Numbered from the stretch's first letter, positions 1-8,271 are shown. The stretch: DNA of 32,045 bases from Stenotrophomonas_A sp036566925 (GCA_036566925.1 DATCVI010000101.1:1-32045), one strand, 5' to 3'. Notes: a model not told the origin generated them from the sequence alone. Numbers and translations: made by a program.

Positions 1-246
1 CTCGACGATCTGCGCCTGCGGCAGGGTGCGGAACTGGCCCGAGCGGTCCAGGTCGGCGGCGACCACCGCCGATACATCGGTACTAGGTGCGGAGGCCGCG
101 CCCTGGTAGGGCATCGGGACAACGGTGATCGGCGTGGCCGAAGCGCTGCCACCGACGATGTCGATTTCCAGCCCGCGCTGTTGCGCGAGGGCGGCGAACG
201 GCAGCAGCAGGGCGGCAATGAGGACTAACCAGCGCGGATTCTTCAT
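1..246 (-). CDS. tolB: TolB, periplasmic beta-propeller protein (N-terminal part only)
   Basis: The reading frame starts with ATG at 246 and runs off the window at position 1. It begins with a clear Sec signal peptide (MKNPRW, then a run of L/A/I, ending in an ALAQ cleavage site near residue 22). The mature start, reading LEIDIVGGSASATPITVVPMP, matches the TolB amino-terminal region (the D1 domain that also carries the TolA-binding segment). TolB is a periplasmic partner of Pal and TolA in the Tol-Pal envelope machine. It lies 160 bp downstream of tolA on the same strand, the usual place in tolQRAB. The larger gap than between the other tol genes leaves room for an internal promoter. The beta-propeller domain lies outside the window, so completeness cannot be judged. 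Confidence 0.93.
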   Translation of the reverse strand, partial: MKNPRWLVLIAALLLPFAALAQQRGLEIDIVGGSASATPITVVPMPYQGAASAPSTDVSAVVAADLDRSGQFRTLPQAQIVE

Positions 247-273
247 GGATCGCTCGGCGGCTCGGAAGGAAAA

Positions 274-322
274 GTGAACAAGGGATAGCAAGCGCAAGGT
301 GAACATTTTCGCAATCGTGAAC
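274..322. repeat. Three GTGAAC direct repeats in the tolA-tolB gap
   Basis: The hexamer GTGAAC occurs at 274-279, 299-304 and 317-322 in the 160-bp non-coding gap between tolA and tolB. The gap is less GC-rich than its flanks. On the tolB strand the repeats read GTTCAC. They could be binding sites in a tolB-pal promoter, but no convincing -35/-10 pair was found and chance recurrence of a hexamer is possible. Confidence 0.3.
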
Positions 323-406
323 AAAGGCGGCGTGAAATGCCATCTCCAGCAGGCAGCGCAACCGCGCGGGCCCGCCGGTCGGCCGGGCACCGCCGGTAAT
401 CGGTCT

Positions 407-1438
407 TCAGCGATCCTGCGCGGTGAAGTTGAAGGTCAGGTTGCGCTGGAACACGCTCTCGAAGCCGCGATAAGGCAGCGGCTGGGCGCGCAGCACCGCC
501 GCCTCGATCGAGCGCTGGCCGGCGTCGTCGAACGGGCAGCCGGGCGAGACCTTGGCCTCGACCACCTGGCCGCCGGGCAACTGGCGGATGTTGATCGAGC
601 ACTTCTGACCCAGCGGCACCGAGTCCGGACGCACCCACTGCGACAGCACCGCTTGCTGGATTGCCGCGGCGTATTGCGCGGTCAGGTCGGTATTGGTGCC
701 GCCCTGCCCCGCCGTGGTCTGCGGCGCGGCCGTGCTGGCGCTGGCTGCGGCGGCCTGGCGCGCACTGGCGAGCTGGCGCAGCTTCTGCTCGGCGAGTTGC
801 GCCTCGCGCTCGGCCTGTTCGCGGCGCTTGCGCAACTCGGCCAGCTTTTGCTCGCGCTCGGCGGCTTGCTGTTGTTCGGCGGCCTTCTTCTTGTCGGCCT
901 CTTCCTGCTGCTGCTTGGCCAGGCGCAGTTTCTGCTCGGCCTCTTCCTGGCGCTGGCGCTCGGTCAGGTCGATCTGTTCCTGGCGGCGCTTGGCTTCCTG
1001 CTCCTGCTTGGCCTTTTCCTCGGCGATGGCCATCGCGCTGACGCGCTCCTGATCCACCTTGTCCGGCTCGGCGACGCGCTCCTGCGCCTGCTGTTGCTGC
1101 GGCGTCGGCGCGTCTTGCGGGCGCGGCTCCTCGATGGGTTGCGGCGGCGGCACGGTGTCTTCCGGCGCCGGCTCGGGCGGCAAGGGGGCCGGTTCGGGCT
1201 GCGGCGTAGGCGTCTGGCGCAGGGCCTGGCGCGCGACGCGTGCGTCGGCGGCGCTCACTTCCAGGCTGGCTTCCAGGCTCGGGTCACCGGCGGCCGGTTC
1301 GGTCTGGCGCTGCGGCGACCACAGCCAGGCGGCGATGAACACCAGCGCCACCAGCAGGTGGATGACCACCGCCAGCAGGACCGGTCGGCCCCAGCCCTCT
1401 TCGCGGGTGCGCAGGGGTGGCAGTGCGTCAGCGTGCAT
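407..1438 (-). CDS. tolA: TolA, inner-membrane spanning link of the Tol-Pal system
   Basis: This 343-residue protein has the three-part TolA architecture. A single transmembrane anchor lies at about 19-40 after a short cytoplasmic tail. A proline-rich stretch (about 75-113) leads into a long charged coiled-coil rich in E, Q, K and A (about 115-228). A globular C-terminal domain III (about 250-343) has two cysteines (C280, C301), likely disulfide-linked. TolA couples proton-motive force harvested by TolQR to TolB-Pal at the outer membrane. Its start overlaps the end of tolR by 11 bp (1428-1438), which implies translational coupling. TGA stop at 407-409. The coiled coil is shorter than in E. 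coli TolA (421 aa), as is common outside Enterobacteria. Confidence 0.95.
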   Translation of the reverse strand: MHADALPPLRTREEGWGRPVLLAVVIHLLVALVFIAAWLWSPQRQTEPAAGDPSLEASLEVSAADARVARQALRQTPTPQPEPAPLPPEPAPEDTVPPPQPIEEPRPQDAPTPQQQQAQERVAEPDKVDQERVSAMAIAEEKAKQEQEAKRRQEQIDLTERQRQEEAEQKLRLAKQQQEEADKKKAAEQQQAAEREQKLAELRKRREQAEREAQLAEQKLRQLASARQAAAASASTAAPQTTAGQGGTNTDLTAQYAAAIQQAVLSQWVRPDSVPLGQKCSINIRQLPGGQVVEAKVSPGCPFDDAGQRSIEAAVLRAQPLPYRGFESVFQRNLTFNFTAQDR

Positions 1439-1868
1439 TGCCGCCCGAATCGGTGAGCAGGCCGACCTTCTCTACGCGCGCACGCTTGAGCGCATCCATT
1501 GCATCGATCACGCGCTGGTACGGCACCGTGCTTTCGGCCGCCACCACTACGCGCGCGTTCTTGTCCTGGGCGACGATCGCCGCCAGTTGGGTGCGCAGGG
1601 TCTCCACGTCCATGGCCTGCGGCTTGCCGTCGGGCAGTTGCAGGGCCAGCTGGCCGTCGCCGTGCACGGTGACCACGATCGGGTCCTGCTTGCTCTCCAG
1701 CGCCTTTGCGCGCGAGGTCGGCAGGTCGACGTCGATGCTCAGCGTCAGCAGCGGCGCGGTCACCATGAAGATGATCAGCAGCACGAGCATCACGTCGATA
1801 TACGGCACGACGTTGATCTCGGACTTCAGCTTGCGCCGCTTGCGGCGCGATATGGCGGAGGAAAGCAT
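1428..1868 (-). CDS. tolR: TolR, ExbD/TolR-family proton-channel subunit
   Basis: The 146-residue protein has a short basic cytoplasmic start (SRRKRRKLKSEINVVP), one transmembrane helix (about 24-41) and a periplasmic domain. The key aspartate D25 in PYIDVMLVLL corresponds to E. coli TolR D23, which sits in the proton path between TolQ and TolR. An AGGAG ribosome-binding site lies about 6 bases before the ATG at 1868. It sits 27 bp after tolQ and overlaps tolA, so tolQ-tolR-tolA form one transcription and translation unit. Confidence 0.96.
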   Translation of the reverse strand: MLSSAISRRKRRKLKSEINVVPYIDVMLVLLIIFMVTAPLLTLSIDVDLPTSRAKALESKQDPIVVTVHGDGQLALQLPDGKPQAMDVETLRTQLAAIVAQDKNARVVVAAESTVPYQRVIDAMDALKRARVEKVGLLTDSGGNAR

Positions 1869-1895
1869 CAGGAACTCCTGGCGGCCCGGGCCGGC

Positions 1896-2666
1896 TTATT
1901 CGTCGGCGCCGGCCTGGCGCTGCAGGATCGAGCTGAACTCTTCGGCGAAGGCTTCATAGCGCACCGAAAGCCGCTCGACCCGGGTGGTGAAGCGGTTGTA
2001 GGCCCACACCGCCGGGATCGCCACGAACAGGCCGATGGCGGTGGCGAACAAAGCCTCGGAGATACCCGGCGCGACCGCGGCGATACCGGCCTGCTCACCG
2101 CTGCTGACCATGTCGTGCATGGTCACCATGATGCCGAACACGGTGCCGACCAGGCCGACGTAAGGCGCGGTCGAGCCGATGTTGGCCAGCAGTTCGAGGT
2201 TGCGTTCGAGCTGGTCGACCTCGCGCACGAAGGTGGTGCGCATAGCGCGCTGGGCCCCTTCGAGCTGGATGCGGGCGTCCATGCGGCGACGGTCGCGCAG
2301 GCGGCTGAACTCGCGGAAGCCGGCCTCGAAGATCGCCTCCAGGCCGTTGACCACGCGGTTGCGATCGGTCGCGGCACTGTAGAGCTTGCCGAGGTCGGCG
2401 CCGGACCAGAAGCGGTTTTCGAACTCGTCCGCCTCGCGGTTGGCGATCTTGTAGATGCGCGCCTTGCGGAAAATGATCACCCAGCTGATGAACGAGCCGA
2501 TCAACAGCAGCAGCACGATCAATTTGACCGGGATGCTCGCGCGCGCGATCAGTTCCAGGTAGTTGATGCTGCCGCTGTGCGCGACGGTCTGCGCGGCGGC
2601 TTGGGTGACATCCTGCGGCAGCGTCTCCACGACGGCGTCCTGCAGGGCCAGGAGCAAAGCGATCAT
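1896..2666 (-). CDS. tolQ: TolQ, MotA/TolQ/ExbB-family stator subunit
   Basis: The 256-residue inner-membrane protein has three predicted transmembrane helices (about 44-66, 160-184 and 203-224) and a large cytoplasmic loop between the first two, as in TolQ/ExbB. The conserved stretch NIGSTAPYVGLVGTVFGIM around the second helix is diagnostic of the family. TolQ pentamers surround a TolR dimer and form the proton-driven motor that moves TolA. The ATG at 2666 has a GAGGA ribosome-binding site about 8 bases upstream and lies 10 bp after the end of ybgC, so the two are cotranscribed. Confidence 0.96.
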   Translation of the reverse strand: MIALLLALQDAVVETLPQDVTQAAAQTVAHSGSINYLELIARASIPVKLIVLLLLIGSFISWVIIFRKARIYKIANREADEFENRFWSGADLGKLYSAATDRNRVVNGLEAIFEAGFREFSRLRDRRRMDARIQLEGAQRAMRTTFVREVDQLERNLELLANIGSTAPYVGLVGTVFGIMVTMHDMVSSGEQAGIAAVAPGISEALFATAIGLFVAIPAVWAYNRFTTRVERLSVRYEAFAEEFSSILQRQAGADE

Positions 2667-2676
2667 CCGTTGTTCC

Positions 2677-3129
2677 TCAATGTGCGGATTCTGTGTATTC
2701 CAGGGCTTTCAAGCGTTCGTACAGCGCGTCCTCGATGCCGCGAGGGCGGAAGCTGGCCGCGTCCAGGGCCGCCACCTTGACCTCGGCACCGATCAACAGC
2801 ACGCCCTCGCGGACGATCTGCTGCTCGAACACCAGGCTGGCCTTGCGGCACTGGCGCAGGACGACCCCCACTTCCAGCGCATCGTCCAGCCGCGCCGGCT
2901 TGAAGAAATCGACCCGCATGGACCGCACCGCGAACACCAGCCCGTGTTCGTCGCGGGTGCTCTGCTGCCCATAACCCAGCGCGCGCATCCATTCGGTGCG
3001 CGCCCGTTCCATGAAGGCAACGTAGCGCGCATGGTAGACCACGCCACCGGCGTCGGTATCTTCCCAGTAAACCCGTGTCGGCCAACTGAATCGCGGCCCT
3101 ACGGGCGCGGCGCCTGCGTGGTCGGTCAA
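2677..3129 (-). CDS. ybgC: YbgC, Tol-Pal-associated acyl-CoA thioesterase (hotdog fold)
   Basis: The 150-residue protein carries the YbgC/4-hydroxybenzoyl-CoA thioesterase signature EDTDAGGVVYHARYVAFMER. The second aspartate of that motif (D26) corresponds to the catalytic residue. Members hydrolyse acyl-CoA or acyl-ACP thioesters in the cytoplasm and are routinely encoded at the head of tol-pal operons. The start is TTG at 3129-3127, overlapping the TGA of ruvB (TTGA). It is supported by a GGAGA 8 bases upstream, by family alignment, and by the lack of an ATG before the catalytic motif. The C-terminus (about 135-150) shows nothing unusual. Confidence 0.93.
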   Translation of the reverse strand: MTDHAGAAPVGPRFSWPTRVYWEDTDAGGVVYHARYVAFMERARTEWMRALGYGQQSTRDEHGLVFAVRSMRVDFFKPARLDDALEVGVVLRQCRKASLVFEQQIVREGVLLIGAEVKVAALDAASFRPRGIEDALYERLKALEYTESAH

Positions 3130-4175
3130 AACAGGTCTCCGGGCGTGCCGAGCAGATCGACCGGCGCATCGGCGGTATCGCGGCGAGGTTTCAGGCCCAG
3201 GTGGCTGTAGGCCTTGTGCGTGACCATGCGGCCGCGGGCGGTGCGGACCAGGAAGCCTTGCTGGATCAGGTAGGGCTCGATCACGTCTTCCAGGGTGCCA
3301 CGCTCTTCCGACAACGAGGCCGAGAGCGACTCGACCCCGACCGGGCCGCCGTCGAAATGGTCGATCAACGTGTGCAGCAGGCGCCGGTCGAGTTCGTCGA
3401 AACCTTCCGGGTCCACCTTGAGCATGCGCATCGCCGCGTCGGCGACCTCGACGTCGATGCGGCCCTGCGCCCGCACCTGGGCGTAGTCGCGCGCCCGCCG
3501 CAGCAGGCGGTTGGCGATGCGCGGGGTGCCGCGCGAACGCCGCGCGATCTCGGCGGCGCCTTCGGGCGTGCAGTCGATACCGAGGATGGCCGCCGAGCGA
3601 ATGACAATGCGGGTCAGCTCGGCCGGGCTGTAGAACTGCAGGCGCTGGACGATGCCGAAGCGATCGCGCAGCGGCGCGGTCAGCAGGCCGGCACGGGTGG
3701 TGGCACCAATCAGGGTGAAGGGCGGCAGGTCGATCTTGATCGAGCGCGCGGCCGGGCCGTCACCGATCATGATGTCGATCTGGAAATCCTCCATCGCCGG
3801 GTACAGCACTTCCTCCACGACCGGTGAGAGGCGGTGGATCTCGTCGATGAACAGCACATCGTGCGGCTGCAGGTTGGTCAGCAGCGCGGCCAGGTCGCCG
3901 GCCTTTTCGATCACCGGCCCGGAGGTCACCCGCAGGTTGACCCCCAGCTCGTTGGCGATGACGTGGCTCAGGGTGGTCTTGCCGAGACCGGGCGGGCCGA
4001 AGATCAGCACGTGGTCCATGGCCTCGCCGCGCGCCTTGGCAGCCTCGATATAGATCTCCATCTGCTCGCGCACCGGCTGCTGGCCGAGGTAGTCGGCCAG
4101 GCGCTTGGGGCGGATGCTGGCGTCCACCGCATCGTCCTCGCGGGTGGAAGTGCTGTCGATGAGGCGGGATTCCAT
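3126..4175 (-). CDS. ruvB: RuvB, Holliday-junction branch-migration ATPase
   Basis: With the start chosen here the protein has 349 residues. Visible motifs are Walker A GPPGLGKT (about 60-67), Walker B LFIDEIH (about 108-114), the sensor/arginine-finger stretch GATTRAG, and the C-terminal winged-helix region. RuvB hexamers pump DNA through RuvA-bound Holliday junctions before RuvC cleavage. Three in-frame ATGs exist (4202, 4184, 4175). The third is preferred because MESRLIDS aligns with the E. coli start MIEADRLIS, and because a TACAAT hexamer ends 8 bases before it, a layout suited to a leaderless transcript. No Shine-Dalgarno is visible before any of the three. It is cut off from ruvA by kup and overlaps ybgC by 4 bases. 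Confidence 0.95.
   Translation of the reverse strand: MESRLIDSTSTREDDAVDASIRPKRLADYLGQQPVREQMEIYIEAAKARGEAMDHVLIFGPPGLGKTTLSHVIANELGVNLRVTSGPVIEKAGDLAALLTNLQPHDVLFIDEIHRLSPVVEEVLYPAMEDFQIDIMIGDGPAARSIKIDLPPFTLIGATTRAGLLTAPLRDRFGIVQRLQFYSPAELTRIVIRSAAILGIDCTPEGAAEIARRSRGTPRIANRLLRRARDYAQVRAQGRIDVEVADAAMRMLKVDPEGFDELDRRLLHTLIDHFDGGPVGVESLSASLSEERGTLEDVIEPYLIQQGFLVRTARGRMVTHKAYSHLGLKPRRDTADAPVDLLGTPGDLF
3136..3140 (-). promoter_or_regulatory. Ribosome-binding site deciding the TTG start of ybgC
   Basis: On the minus strand GGAGA lies inside the last codons of ruvB, 8 bases before the TTG at 3129. Because no ATG exists until well inside the hotdog domain, this site is what supports a TTG start coupled to ruvB termination. 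Confidence 0.6.
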
Positions 4176-4182
4176 GCCGATC

Positions 4183-4188
4183 ATTGTA
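4183..4188 (-). promoter_or_regulatory. Candidate -10 element for a leaderless ruvB transcript
   Basis: On the minus strand TACAAT (5 of 6 matches to TATAAT) ends 7 bases before the A of the ATG at 4175, the spacing expected if transcription begins at the start codon. No good -35 hexamer is seen 16-18 bases further upstream, so the call is tentative. Confidence 0.4.
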
Positions 4189-4221
4189 GGCAACTCAGGC
4201 ATCCAGCGGTGCGCTTCGAGG

Positions 4222-4239
4222 CCCGAGTCCCGAGTCCCG
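4222..4239. repeat. Short tandem repeat of CCCGAGT between ruvB and kup
   Basis: CCCGAGT is repeated two and a half times head to tail in the small gap after the kup stop codon. Similar GGGACTC strings are, from general knowledge, scattered in intergenic DNA of xanthomonads. No function can be assigned. Confidence 0.5.
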
Positions 4240-4244
4240 GCCCC

Positions 4245-6161
4245 TCAGATCTCCACCTGCGCGCCCAGCTCCACCAGGCGGTTGCCCGGAATGCGGAAGA
4301 AGCCGGTGGCCGGGGCGGCATTGCGGTGCATCAGCGCGAACAGCTTGTCGCGCCAGATCGGCATGCCGCGGTTGGCGCTTGCCACGATGGTCTCGCGGCT
4401 GGCGAAGAAGGTGGTGTCCATCGGGTCGAAGTAGATGCCGCCGCGGTCGCACGAGCGCATCAGCGCCAGCGGCACGTCCGGGGTCTCCATGAAGCCGAAG
4501 CGCACGTAGACGCGATAGAACTCGTCGCCGATGGATTCCATCTTCAGCCGCTTTTCCTTCGGCGCGTAGGGAATCGGCAGGGTTTCGACGTTGAGGAACA
4601 CGTTGCGCTCGTGCAGCACCTTGTTGTGCTTGAGGTTGTGCATCAGTGCGTGCGGCACCACCATCGGGTCGGCGGTCAGGAACACCGCGGTCCCCGGCAC
4701 GCGCGCCGGCGGCGCCAGCATCAGGCCCGGCAGGAAGGTGTCGATGCGGATACCGTCCTTGCGGATCTCCTCGCGCAGCAGCGCGCGGCCGCGCCGCCAG
4801 GTGCGCATCAGGGTGAACACCACCAGGCCCAGCGCCAGCGGGAACCAGGCGCCCTGCAGCAGCTTGACCGCATTGGCCACCACGAAGGCCAGCTCGACGA
4901 TGAAGAACAGCACGCACAGCGGCAGTACCCAGCGCCGGTGCGACGGCCACAGCGCGCGCGCCACCAGCGCCAGCAGCAGGGTGTCGATCAGCATCGTCAT
5001 CGAGACCGAGATGCCGTAGGCCACCGCCAGGTTGGTGGAACTGCGGAACACCAGCACCAGCGCAATCACCATGATCGCCAGCAGCCAGTTGATGCCCGGC
5101 ACGTAGATCTGGCCGATGGTGTCGCGCGAGGTGTGCTTGACCAGCATGCGCGGGATGTAGCCCAGCTGCATGGCCTGGCGCGCTACCGAGTAGGCACCGG
5201 TAATGACCGCCTGCGAGGCGATGACCGCCGCCAGCGTGGCCAGGACGATCATCGGGTACAGCGCCCAGCCGGGCACCGCTTCGAAGAACGGGTTCTTCAG
5301 CGACTCGGGGCGGTCCAGCACCAGTGCGCCCTGGCCGAGGTAGTTCAGCAGCAGGCACGGCAGCACGAAGAAGTACCAGGCCTGGCGGATCGGCGGGGCG
5401 CCGAAGTGGCCCATGTCGGCGTATAGCGCCTCGCCGCCGGTCACCGCCAGCACCACCGCGCCGAGAATGAAGACGCCGTGCCAGCCGTGCTCGATAAAGA
5501 AGCGCACGCCCCACCAGGGGTTGAAGGCCTTCAGCACTTCGGGGGCATCGACGATGTTCCAGGCGCCGATCGCGGCGATCGCCAGGAACCAGGTGACCAT
5601 GATCGGGCCGAATACCCGCCCCACCTTCTCGGTGCCGAAGCGCTGGGCCAGGAACACCAGGCATAGCACCGCCACGGTGATCGGCACGATGAACGGATGC
5701 AGCGCCGGGGCGGCGATTTCCAGGCCCTCGACCGCGCCCATCACCGAGATCGCCGGGGTGATCACGCCGTCGCCGAAGAACAGCGAGGCGCCGAAGATAC
5801 CGAGGATGCCGACCACGTAGGCCGAGCGCGAGCCGTGCTTGAGCGTGCGCTGGGCCAGCGCCATCAACGCCATGATGCCGCCCTCGCCCTCGTTGTCGGC
5901 ACGCATGATGATGGTCACGTACTTGAGCGTGACTACGATCATCAGCGCCCAGAACGACAGCGACAGCACGCCGAGCACGGTGTCGTGGTCACCCACCAGG
6001 CCGTAGTGCGGCGAGAACGCCTCCTTCAGCGTGTACAGCGGGCTGGTACCGATGTCGCCGAAAACAACGCCAATAGCACCGAGCACCAGGGCCGCGCCGG
6101 CCGAGGGTGCAGGCCCGCCGTGGGGACCGGCGGCGGCGTGGTGGGAGGATGACTGAGACAT
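4245..6161 (-). CDS. kup: Kup-family potassium uptake transporter
   Basis: The 638-residue protein shows the KUP/HAK/KT hallmark GVVFGDIGTSPLYTLKEAF (about 31-49) followed by roughly twelve hydrophobic helices up to about residue 460. A hydrophilic cytoplasmic tail of some 170 residues closes it and ends in the family-typical region around NRLVELGAQVEI. Kup imports K+ with protons at low affinity. The N-terminal 20 residues are H, G, P and A rich and probably disordered. The gene sits between ruvA (60 bp upstream) and ruvB (69 bp downstream) on the same strand, so it could be cotranscribed with the DNA-repair genes although it has no functional link to them. No good ribosome-binding site is seen before 6161. 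Confidence 0.95.
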   Translation of the reverse strand: MSQSSSHHAAAGPHGGPAPSAGAALVLGAIGVVFGDIGTSPLYTLKEAFSPHYGLVGDHDTVLGVLSLSFWALMIVVTLKYVTIIMRADNEGEGGIMALMALAQRTLKHGSRSAYVVGILGIFGASLFFGDGVITPAISVMGAVEGLEIAAPALHPFIVPITVAVLCLVFLAQRFGTEKVGRVFGPIMVTWFLAIAAIGAWNIVDAPEVLKAFNPWWGVRFFIEHGWHGVFILGAVVLAVTGGEALYADMGHFGAPPIRQAWYFFVLPCLLLNYLGQGALVLDRPESLKNPFFEAVPGWALYPMIVLATLAAVIASQAVITGAYSVARQAMQLGYIPRMLVKHTSRDTIGQIYVPGINWLLAIMVIALVLVFRSSTNLAVAYGISVSMTMLIDTLLLALVARALWPSHRRWVLPLCVLFFIVELAFVVANAVKLLQGAWFPLALGLVVFTLMRTWRRGRALLREEIRKDGIRIDTFLPGLMLAPPARVPGTAVFLTADPMVVPHALMHNLKHNKVLHERNVFLNVETLPIPYAPKEKRLKMESIGDEFYRVYVRFGFMETPDVPLALMRSCDRGGIYFDPMDTTFFASRETIVASANRGMPIWRDKLFALMHRNAAPATGFFRIPGNRLVELGAQVEI

Positions 6162-6221
6162 GTTCGGGCCGAGGGTATCGCCAGCAGGCGTGAAGGAGAT
6201 GAGGAAGGCGTGCTGCGCCGA

Positions 6222-6809
6222 TCAGCGCAGCGCCGCCTGCAGGGCCTTGCGGATGACCGTGGCGACATCGTCGCCCGGGCTGCCGGCATCTCGTGCCATG
6301 CGCGCCGCTTCGGCCGGCTTGTAGCCGAGTTGCTGCAGGGCCACGGTGGCTTCGGAGACCGCGTCCGGGCCGAGCGCGCCGGTGACCGGTGCACCGCCAC
6401 TGACGAAATCTGCGGCGCGGTCCTTGAGCTCCACGACCATGCGCTCGGCGGTCTTCTTGCCGATGCCCGGGATGCGGGTCAGCGCGGTGACGTCGGCGGT
6501 CTGGATCAGCCGCGCGAACTCGTCCACGCTCACGCCGGAGAGCACCGCCAGCGCAATCTTGGCGCCGATGCCGGTCACGCGCTGGACATCGCGAAACAGC
6601 CGCCGCTCGCTCTCGCGCAGGAAGCCGTACAGCGCGACGCTGTCTTCCTTCTGCGCGTAGTGGGTGAACAGGATCACGTCGCGACCCACGTCCGGCAGGT
6701 CGTAGAACGTGCTCATCGGCGCTTCCAGCTCGTAGCCCACGCCGCCGACGTCGATCACCAGCCAGGGCGGCTGCTTGTGGGCCAGGATGCCGCGGAGTCG
6801 TCCGATCAT
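6222..6809 (-). CDS. ruvA: RuvA, Holliday-junction binding subunit
   Basis: The 195-residue protein has an N-terminal OB-fold (MIGRLRGIL to about residue 65) and two helix-hairpin-helix motifs, VTGIGAKIALAVL (about 78-90) and IPGIGKKTAERMVV (about 113-126). After a flexible linker comes the C-terminal UBA-like domain III (about 150-195) that contacts RuvB. RuvA tetramers hold the four-way junction flat for branch migration. It lies 43 bp downstream of ruvC. Its partner ruvB is 2 kb further on, beyond kup. Confidence 0.97.
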   Translation of the reverse strand: MIGRLRGILAHKQPPWLVIDVGGVGYELEAPMSTFYDLPDVGRDVILFTHYAQKEDSVALYGFLRESERRLFRDVQRVTGIGAKIALAVLSGVSVDEFARLIQTADVTALTRIPGIGKKTAERMVVELKDRAADFVSGGAPVTGALGPDAVSEATVALQQLGYKPAEAARMARDAGSPGDDVATVIRKALQAALR

Positions 6810-6852
6810 CGGGAAGCCTGTCTATAAGTAAGAGGGAAGAAGGCCGGGCGCA

Positions 6853-7374
6853 TCACTTGCGGCCCCAGGCCACGCGCGTGCCTACGCCCAGGCGGCGCGC
6901 GGTCGCGCGCACGTGGGCATGGGTGATCGCCACCGCCAGCGCATCGGCCGCGTCGGCCTGCAGCTTGCCCTTGAGGTTGAGCATCACCCCGACCATGTGC
7001 TGCACCTGGACCTTGTCCGCCCCGCCCTTGCCGACCACCGCCAGCTTGATCTCGGTGGCGGCGTACTCGTGCACCGGCAGATCGCGCAGGACCACCGCGC
7101 CGATCGCCGCGCCACGCGCCTGGCCAAGCTTGAGCGCCGAGTCGGGATTGCGTGACATGAACACCTGCTCGATCGCGACCTCGTCGGGACGGTATTCCTC
7201 GATGATCGCCGCCAGCCCCAGCAACAAGCGCTTGAGGCGCTGGGCAAAATCGCCCTCGCCCAGCAGCAATAGCGGCTGGTGATGCACATGGCAGGTGCGA
7301 CCAGCCTCGTCGATGTCGATGAGGCCGATGCCGGTGCGCTGCGAACCGGGATCGATGCCGAGGATGCGGGTCAT
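6853..7374 (-). CDS. ruvC: RuvC, Holliday-junction resolvase
   Basis: The 173-residue RNase H-fold nuclease has its acidic catalytic set in place: D8 (ILGIDPGSQRTG), E69 (VAIEQVF), D141 and D144 (ADAADALAVA). These match E. coli D7, E66, D138 and D141. RuvC dimers cut symmetric strands of junctions presented by RuvAB. The gene is between yebC and ruvA on the same strand. The gap from yebC is 105 bp. The ATG at 7374 has no strong Shine-Dalgarno. Confidence 0.97.
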   Translation of the reverse strand: MTRILGIDPGSQRTGIGLIDIDEAGRTCHVHHQPLLLLGEGDFAQRLKRLLLGLAAIIEEYRPDEVAIEQVFMSRNPDSALKLGQARGAAIGAVVLRDLPVHEYAATEIKLAVVGKGGADKVQVQHMVGVMLNLKGKLQADAADALAVAITHAHVRATARRLGVGTRVAWGRK

Positions 7375-7479
7375 GATGAAAGAAATCGGCAGCCTGGACG
7401 GGAAAGGGAACGGGCGCGCAGGCGCCGGGAAGCAATGCCTGCCCTGCCTACTATCCGCTCTTTCCGCTCCCCTGCCCGA

Positions 7480-8208
7480 TCAGGCACCCAGGCTGGCCTG
7501 GTCGACGTTCGAATAGACATCCTGGACGTCGTCCAGGTCCTCGAGCATGTCGAGCAGCTTGCGCACCTGCAGCGCGGTATCGCCGTCGACGGCGATGTCG
7601 TTCTCGGCGCGGAAAGTGATTTCGGCGTGGTCCGGCGCCAGGCCGGCCGCGCCGATGGCGTCCTTGACCGCGCTGAAGCTTTCCGGCGCGGTCAGCACGT
7701 CGATCGCACCGTCCTCCGGATACACCACCACGTCGTCGGCGCCGGCCTCGATCGCCGCTTCGGTGACGCGCTCTTCGTCGCTGCCGGCGCTGAAGCTCAA
7801 CACGCCCAGGCGCTTGAACATGAAGGCCACCGAGCCATCGGTGCCCATGTTGCCGCCACACTTGCTGAAAGCGTGGCGCACATCGGCCACGGTGCGCACG
7901 CGGTTGTCGGTGAGGCAATCGACGATGACCGCCACCCCGCCCGGCGCATAGCCTTCGTAGCGCACTTCCTCGTAGACCACGCCTTCCAGCTCGCCGGTGG
8001 CCTTCTTGATCGCGCGCTCGATCACATCCTTGGACATGTTCGCCGACAGGCCCTTGTCCATCGCCACGCGCAGGCGCGGATTGTTGCCGGGATCGCCGCC
8101 GCCGGCACGGGCGGCCACGCCGATCTCGCGGATGATCTTGGTGAAGATCTTGCCGCGCTTGGCGTCGGACGCATTCTTGCGGGCTTCGATGGAAGGACCT
8201 CTACCCAT
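7480..8208 (-). CDS. yebC: YebC/PmpR-family protein
   Basis: The 242-residue protein matches the YebC/TACO1/PmpR family from its first residues (MGRGPSIEARKNASDAKRGKI) through the central GGDPGNNPRLR and NVDQASLGA-type end. Family members have been described as DNA-binding transcriptional regulators and, more recently, as ribosome-associated factors that relieve stalling at proline-rich stretches, so the exact role here is open. The frame can be extended to a GTG at 8217, but the ATG at 8208 is kept because MGRG is the usual family start and GTGAG lies just upstream. It precedes ruvC, as in many Gammaproteobacteria. Confidence 0.95.
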   Translation of the reverse strand: MGRGPSIEARKNASDAKRGKIFTKIIREIGVAARAGGGDPGNNPRLRVAMDKGLSANMSKDVIERAIKKATGELEGVVYEEVRYEGYAPGGVAVIVDCLTDNRVRTVADVRHAFSKCGGNMGTDGSVAFMFKRLGVLSFSAGSDEERVTEAAIEAGADDVVVYPEDGAIDVLTAPESFSAVKDAIGAAGLAPDHAEITFRAENDIAVDGDTALQVRKLLDMLEDLDDVQDVYSNVDQASLGA

Positions 8209-8241
8209 GGGACTCACTACGCGCTGGATGACAGGGCGCGG

Positions 8242-8247
8242 ATTTTA
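8242..8247 (-). promoter_or_regulatory. Candidate -10 element upstream of yebC
   Basis: On the minus strand TAAAAT (5 of 6 matches to TATAAT) stands out in an otherwise GC-rich gap and would place a transcription start about 27 bases before the yebC ATG. No clear -35 is seen. Confidence 0.35.
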
Positions 8248-8271
8248 ACCGATCCCCCGACCGCGCCGCTT

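Noticed and set aside
1059..2780. Long plus-strand open frame opposite tolA, tolR and tolQ
   Set aside because: It is antisense to three well-recognised genes, its product is rich in R, H and Q without any domain, and it arises from high GC content.
3834..5426. Long plus-strand open frame opposite ruvB and kup
   Set aside because: Low-complexity H/Q/R-rich translation covering two real genes on the other strand, with no start signal.
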